From Alopecurus myosuroides (lineage: Eukaryota > Streptophyta > Magnoliopsida > Poales > Poaceae), in assembly GCA_028641055.1 (NCBI GenBank), contig CM054062.1:18471639-18535638 (forward strand): DNA of 64,000 nucleotides, written 5' to 3'. The notes beneath the pieces are model-generated. The model was not told the DNA's origin, did no database searches, and saw nothing but the letters and a program-made list of their open reading frames with translations. Shown here in pieces: positions 58,201 through 64,000 of the stretch; position 1 is the stretch's first letter, and each line of letters begins with the position of its first letter. Position numbers and translations under genes: made by a program.

Positions 58201-59699
58201 TTAATCAATCAATCATGCTAATGTTGCTATTAATAATAAATTTGATGATAAGGCACCGGCAGGAGGCCCCTTGTGGTTTTGAGGCCTGCTAGTGTCGACC
58301 CTAATAGAAAAAGGGTCTTGTCTACTGATCCATGATGAGCGCACTACCCGCATGTGGGAAGCGAGTATGGGCGCCCCCCTCAACTTGACCTGATTCGCAT
58401 CTCGTCCAAATCGCCTCATTTAGTTCGGGTTTTCCATTTGCTGCATGCATGATCTTGCGAGCCCTTGGTACCCGGGTGGAACTTTCGTAGTCGGCATATA
58501 GGGGGACACGTTCTTAGAGTGCTATGAGGGTCCATTTTCTTCTGGGCTCGATTAGCCGTGCGCCCAAGGTGCTTTGGGCTTGATGCGAAGAATGGTTGGT
58601 TGTGTAGAGTACCCCGCTTGGTGGGTTAGCTTCCCATCTGGCGGGTTATTCTTGCGTGTACGGCCAAATTGGTGCAACCCTGCAGGGATAATCTTCTCGA
58701 GAAGCCGTGTTTTCCGCGGTTATGGATTACTTGGTGAAAGTACTGGCTAACAAGTACTCAGGACAACTTAAACATAATGATCCAACCTGTTACACCCAAT
58801 GATTAATAACTTGACTAGTAATAGGTTGATGACACAATAACTTGATTCACCTTTAATACAACGGTGTGAGTTATCCTCGGATTGCTTCTTTGGATAAGGG
58901 GCGAGATCCAGGATGGGTTTGTTTGAAGTTATCTTTCAGTTGGTTACAACCACCCGATCTTATCCCCTTTCTGATAGTTGGAAGTGATAGAATATCTGTA
59001 GTTGGTTAGTGCAGCCAGTTGCAGCATCTTTTATATCCCTTTCCTTCCGTTGAATCCAAAGCATCTGTGCTTGGTGTTGACGGGTTACACTTTGGTGAAC
59101 TGTGAGTCTTGCTTGCCAGTACGTTGGTGTACTGACCCCTTTGGGGCTGTGGTTTACGCAGACGACGTTTCCGAGGATCTACATGGTGGCTACTACGTGG
59201 AGTATGACGACGAGGCTGCTGACGAGTAGATAGCGGACCCGGGCAGGATCCGAGACTTCGTGGATGGGCTCCGTCTGTTTGTTTCCGGCCTCTTAGGCCT
59301 ATTTGGTTCTTGTCTGTACTCAGACATGTTGAATGCTTCCGCTGTATTGTAATGATGTATTGTTGGGGCAGGTGCCCTCTGAATGATTGTATTTGCTATT
59401 CTCTGCCCTAGTGAGGGCCAGTTGCAACTTATTTCAATCTTTTGTGTCGTAGAGATCTGTTGTGATATCAGTTGTTCAACGCCGTTGACGTACCATGTGT
59501 GTATGGTTTGAAGTACGTCAATGAAAGTGTCCTGATTTCTACGGGATAGTTTACATCGACGGTGAACAGTAACGGTTGGTTGTCGCACATAAGTGCTGGC
59601 CTACCCGTAAGGGGACGCGGGAGCCGTTAAGGCCCGTAATCCAACCAAAATACTGTTCAGTTCGTACGGTGAGTATCCTCTAGAAGTCCGGGTGCGACA
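55216..59699 (+). repeat. 3' LTR of element C (4484 bp)
   Basis: Matches the 5' LTR base for base apart from about 15 substitutions (for example C/T in GTTTTCG(C/T)CGGCG, G/A in GTCAATG(G/A)AAG), an ACAAT insertion near 55380, a one-base A-run change near 55948 and an AAATTG-type change near 57337. Confidence 0.92.
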
Positions 59700-62600
59700 G
59701 TTTTGCATAAAGTCTTTGTTTTGCAAAAACATATTTTTAGGATATCCATTAGGGACTTATACTTTTGGTGGTAATAAATATCATATGGTGGCTATGGGCT
59801 TGGTAACACCAAGTATTAACTAGTGGCATAGTAGTAATATATATAATAATAGTAGTAGTCACTCAAAAATAGTTTTTGGTAATCAAAGTATTTTGTAAAA
59901 CTTTCAGAAGTAAAACGGGCATGATAGATAATGATAAGTATAGTAACAGCAAGCATCAGGATGGCTTGCCTTAAGTTTCTTAGTGTCCCTGGCCTTGAAG
60001 TAGCTTGAACTTGACACACAACTCCACAACTGCTTCTTCTTCTCCTTCGTTTTCTAACGTCGTAAAAGAATAAAAGACACACACTCAGAACTAAAAGCCA
60101 ATCAACTAAACAAAGCAACACATACAACAAGCAAACTTATACTAGCGCAATCACTCAAAAAGTTATCGCGAAACCATCTCACAAACTCTCACGGTACAGA
60201 ACTGTCGTCAAGCAAATATATGGTTGAGAAACCATATCCCACATTTTACATACCATATATGGAGTGCGTGTACCACCCTCATAATAAGATATTCAAGAAG
60301 CTAAAAATATAGCTTGTGGGCACAAAAGGTAAGGCTACTAAAATAATAACAATCAATCAAAGCAATACCCATGGCAGTGGGTATTAACAACACACAAACA
60401 ATCATCACCAAACAAGTTCATGAATAAACTAATGCATAGATAACAAGATACTACTAAGCACAACCACACCACTAGCACAACAATAGCATAGTTACAATAC
60501 CCATGCTAAGGTGTGTACTCAGACAAATTCCAAACAGCAAGGAAACACATCAGAGATAAAAAGGCTAGTGATAGACTATGCTAATTTCTACTCGAAGTTA
60601 TGGAATCCATCAATCATGAAAATAAACAAACAAACCAGTAGCTCTACCAATGGTAACAAGCCATAATACAAAATCTAAAACACAATCATCACAAAAGATA
60701 ATGCCCTTAACAAATAACATAAAAACAGGAGTGCACTAATAGCATACTAGTATGGAAATCTACACTAGCATGCTATAAGAATAATTGTATTCTACAACTA
60801 TAGAAACAAGCAACTTAAGATGTCATGTGATAATAACAGAAGTAATAACATCCTAAACATGCTAGGATAATCATACACTCACAAAATAAAAAGACAATAA
60901 TACTAGAGCAAACTCATAATATCTAGTGGTGACACTAGTTCATCACTAGGGGTGCAGAAATCACTACAAGGAGGCATTTTCCTAAACAAGCAATACATGA
61001 GTATAAATGCCTACTAACAGCACACAAACCTTACACATGCTAGTAAGCAAATACACTAAAATAATTCTATGAAAACATATACTAAGCAAACATTTATCCA
61101 TTCTATCAATACATGCTTTTCTAATTAACTAAATCGCAAGCAACCAAGATACATGCTATACAACCAGTAGCTATGTACTCAATACAAGATCCACTAAACA
61201 TTTTCAAAAATCCAAACACTCAATGAAAATCATTCACCATTAAACTATCAATCACTAGGAAAACATTCTATTAGCAAACAATATTCAATTTTCCAACCAA
61301 TAATGAAACACTCATTAACATGATAACCCCAAGGGAATATTATGTCAACAAGTGGACCACACCTAATAATAATAGGTGTCACAAAGTATTACTAATGCTT
61401 CAATCAAATAAGTAAAACAAACAACCATTTTCCTTGGTGGAAAATACTAGACAAACACATAGTAATGCATGCTATTTTCACATAAGTGTATGGTTCGGGA
61501 TTTAAATCCTTAACCAAAATGAAATGGGACCAGGTGGGTTATGGGCCCACTAATAACAAGGCATTTAGAGGTAGCAAAGCCTCTGGTCACACATGACAAA
61601 ATTTATATAGCAAGTAAACCATACAAGGCTAGCCATACTAGTGAAAACATTACTAGAGAAAACAAGCAACACATGCTACACATGCTTTGCTATAAAATAA
61701 AGTGCAAGCTATCAGAGATAATAACATCAAAATAAAAGTACCAAAATGGTACTGGACTCAACTCAAGCATATAACAAACCTAGGTAAAACAAATCTACCA
61801 AGATTGGTTCACACAATAATCAAATAATAAAATAGAAATATAACAATTGTACTTCTATTTTTATTTTACTTTCCAAACATGCACACACTTTCTAAGGTAG
61901 ACATATTGCAAGAAAACAACCTAATAGAAAGGTTAAACACATCAATACATGCTAGGAACAAGGATCCACTCAATCAAACATTTTAATTCAAACAAAAGCA
62001 CACATAAGTAAGAAAACAGAAAAGTGTTGTTTCTAGTTTTGCTCACAAAAAATCATCTAGGGCTCCATAAATTAATCCAAGCTAGGATTAGATAGATATA
62101 GTCATATGAAAGCTCATTCAATTGGATTCACCTCAAAAATCATTTTGAAACTCATTCTAAAAATCCTAGAAATGCCTACTGGTCTTTTACCAAAATGGAT
62201 GGCATTTCCATTGGGTAACTCACCTTGGTGTGAGGCTAAGTCCTATGGATAGATATATTCATAGGCTACTCAAAACAATTTTATTTGACTAAAATGGATA
62301 CATATCCAAGAGTTATGCCAAAAACACTTTTACAGAAACTCTATGGAAACAGATATTGTGACCAAATTAAAAGTCAAAACTTAGATCTACCAATTTTAAA
62401 TGGTTAATAAAACATGTCTCTAGTGAATTGATTTTTAGTTGATTTTAATTTTCATGAAAACTATTTTTAACAGGTCAAAAGCAAACAGGCAAATCTCTGT
62501 GGATTTAAAAAGGAAAAGAAAAAGAGGGGCGGGCTGGGATTTCTCCACCGCACGACCCAGCTAGCGGCGGACGCGGACCAAACGTGATGCGCGCGCACAC

Positions 62601-64000
62601 GGCCAGCGCGGGAAACACACGTTTAACAGCACCCGTTGATCGCATATCGAACGGCACGCGGCATCGTCGTCCTCCTCTCCTCTCTCTGTCTCTCTCGATA
62701 CAGCCGACGACGGGATTCCGTGGTGGTTCACCGTGAGGGCTCGGGGGGGGGGGGGATGGGGCTGTGGCGCGGCTCGGGCAGGTGCAGGGATCACGGGGAG
62801 TCGAGGGGCGCTGGGTACGGGCGCGGGCGTGGCCTCTGGCGACGGCGCACGACGGAGCGCCCGCGGTGGCGACTCGGACGGCGACGGGGTACCTGCAAGC
62901 GAGAGGACGAGGGGGAGTGTCAGGGAGGGACATAGGAACATGGGGAGTCCAGCGGCAGCGATGAGGAGGGATGGGAGGGCTCGGGGAGGAGGGCATCAGC
63001 TTGGGCTGCCGGCGGTGACCGTTGGGGTCTAGAGCGCGTGCTTGCTCTCAGGGTCAAGGTCTCGGCTTGTCTTTGCTAGGGGAGGCTGTGGGAGTGTGGG
63101 GGAGGGTAGTGGCGCAAGGGATAGGTCTATGGTGGCTTATATCCGTGGTTATGATGGCAAAGGCATGGTGGGGCTCGGGTGTGTGGCAAGGGTGGCATGG
63201 GGGGCGTTTTGGACAAGGCACAAGCAAGGAAATGGTGCCAAGGGTCAAGACCACCAAGGGGCAAGTCAAAGGTTGGCTTTTGGAGTGAGGGAAAGATCAA
63301 TTGGATGGCTACAAGGTCAAGGCATGGTGACCCATACCATGCCACCTCATCTTGTTCCCTCTCTCACTCACACTTGTTTCCTTCCCACACAAGGCTTCTA
63401 GAAGAAAACAAAGGCATCCAAGATAGAGTACAAATAGCAATGATTCGAAATGGCAAAGTGGTGTTTCCAAATTTGAATAAAAACTAAAAGAAAACATCTG
63501 TCCAAAAGTGTATCTGTCACTGTTCAAAAAATTCAGAAAATTCAGCTAACACTTAGGAATTTTTCTAAGTGTTGGAAAACTGTGAAAAGAGCAAAAAGTT
63601 GGGATTGTTTTCAGAGACCAAATGGATTCCAATTTTTGTTTTCCAAGTTGGAGTTTGTTAAACATGTTATAAAATTTCATAAACATCTTTTGAAAACAAA
63701 TTTGAAATAGTTTAAGGCTATGAAAACAATGTGGGAAAAGGTGTACTTTCTGTTTTTCTCTGTGTTCCAAAAATGCCTTTTTCTGCCTTATTTTTATTCC
63801 AAAAAAACAACTAGCAAAAGGTTACTTTTATTATTTAAAAAATCAAACCAAGCTTATGGATTTGTAGTCCATATATCAAGGAACAATTAAAAGTCAAGAA
63901 AACATGAAATAACATTTTATAGCCTAGTGAAAACCAAGGTGGAAAACATGTCGTTGGCTATATTTTCAGGGAATAGTTTCTATAGAAAACTTAAAAGAAA
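59700..64000 (-). repeat. 5' LTR of element D, continued (runs off window)
   Basis: After the GTTTT duplication the sequence interrupted by element C resumes. Read on the minus strand from 64000: AT-rich, then a GC-rich block 63400-62520 with a G-run at 62743-62753, then a long A/C-rich (plus strand) low-GC tract 62500-59760. This is the same composition plan as LTRs A and C. The LTR start is not reached. With 48446-49751 the LTR would exceed 5.6 kb. ORFs in the GC block have no recognised domain. The continuity with D rests on the target duplication and composition, not on a second full copy. Confidence 0.55.

Larger units (their letters stand above)
49752..59699 (+). mobile_element. Element C: complete, young, non-autonomous LTR retrotransposon
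   Basis: All hallmarks are present: perfect 5-bp target duplication GTTTT (49747-49751 and 59700-59704), LTRs starting TGTAACATCCCAAG and ending GGGTGCGACA, a primer site two bases after the 5' LTR and a polypurine tract next to the 3' LTR. LTRs are 4475 and 4484 bp, internal DNA only 989 bp. By eye the LTRs differ at about 15 substitutions and 3 small indels (about 99.7% identity), so the insertion is very young. The interior has only a protease remnant. It must use proteins from other elements; the size plan recalls LARDs such as barley Sukkula. Confidence 0.92.

Noticed and set aside
62505..63401. Long ORFs on both strands in a GC-rich island
   Set aside because: Position and composition match the GC block of LTR A and LTR C; no family motif and several overlapping frames are open at once.

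Overview
This is nuclear DNA from a large, repeat-rich grass genome, most likely a Triticeae species (wheat, Aegilops or barley group). The evidence is: nested LTR retrotransposons with the TGATACG and TGTAACATCCC ends I associate with Triticeae, Stowaway and Harbinger-type MITEs, LINE tails, a GC3-rich single-exon gene, and a spliced housekeeping gene with GT-AG introns. By my reading only two ordinary host genes are present; almost all the rest is transposon sequence.

Layout. 1-8.4 kb: a truncated Ty1/copia element (117-5155) lies between two outward-reading copies of a TGATACG-type LTR. The right-hand copy is partly tandem-duplicated, and its second unit is split by a reverse-oriented solo LTR (6223-7608). 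8.4-10.3 kb: a 5' LTR end, primer site and broken gag of a Ty3/gypsy element. 10.7-16.6 kb: an intact seven-exon STRAP-like WD40 gene on the plus strand, with two MITEs in intron 1 and a LINE tail and a hairpin in intron 6. 18-20.5 kb: a Harbinger-type DNA transposon with a GC3-rich ORF, interrupted by a second solo LTR of the same family as 6223-7608. 20.9-22.4 kb: a single-exon 3-ketoacyl-CoA synthase gene (KCS11-type) on the minus strand, convergent with STRAP, carrying one apparent 1-base deletion just before the catalytic cysteine. 23.5-25.2 kb: two LINE fragments. 25.4-28.4 kb: a copia LTR scrap, a stretch that looks like mitochondrial DNA, and unassigned sequence. 28.4-41.0 kb: a minus-strand gypsy element 'B' with an antisense, spliced extra gene on the plus strand and a 3-unit tandem repeat; a second gypsy-like element 'A' with 3.6-kb LTRs is nested in it. 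41-47.5 kb: a low-copy-looking island with a decayed B3-domain fragment, an array of small fold-back repeats, an 85-bp direct repeat, two MITEs and a LINE tail with a clear 17-bp target duplication. 47.5-64 kb: a minus-strand element 'D' whose very long 5' LTR runs off the window; a complete, very young element 'C' (49752-59699) is inserted in it, with two near-identical 4.48-kb LTRs, only about 1 kb of internal DNA and a perfect GTTTT target duplication.

The most interesting observations are: (1) element C, a LARD-like non-autonomous element that is almost all LTR and moved very recently; (2) short acidic coding exons that appear to be embedded inside the LTRs of three different families (A, C and D), one of which splices in frame through a GC donor; (3) the antisense spliced gene in element B; (4) the frameshifted KCS gene. 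All counts and alignments were made by eye.
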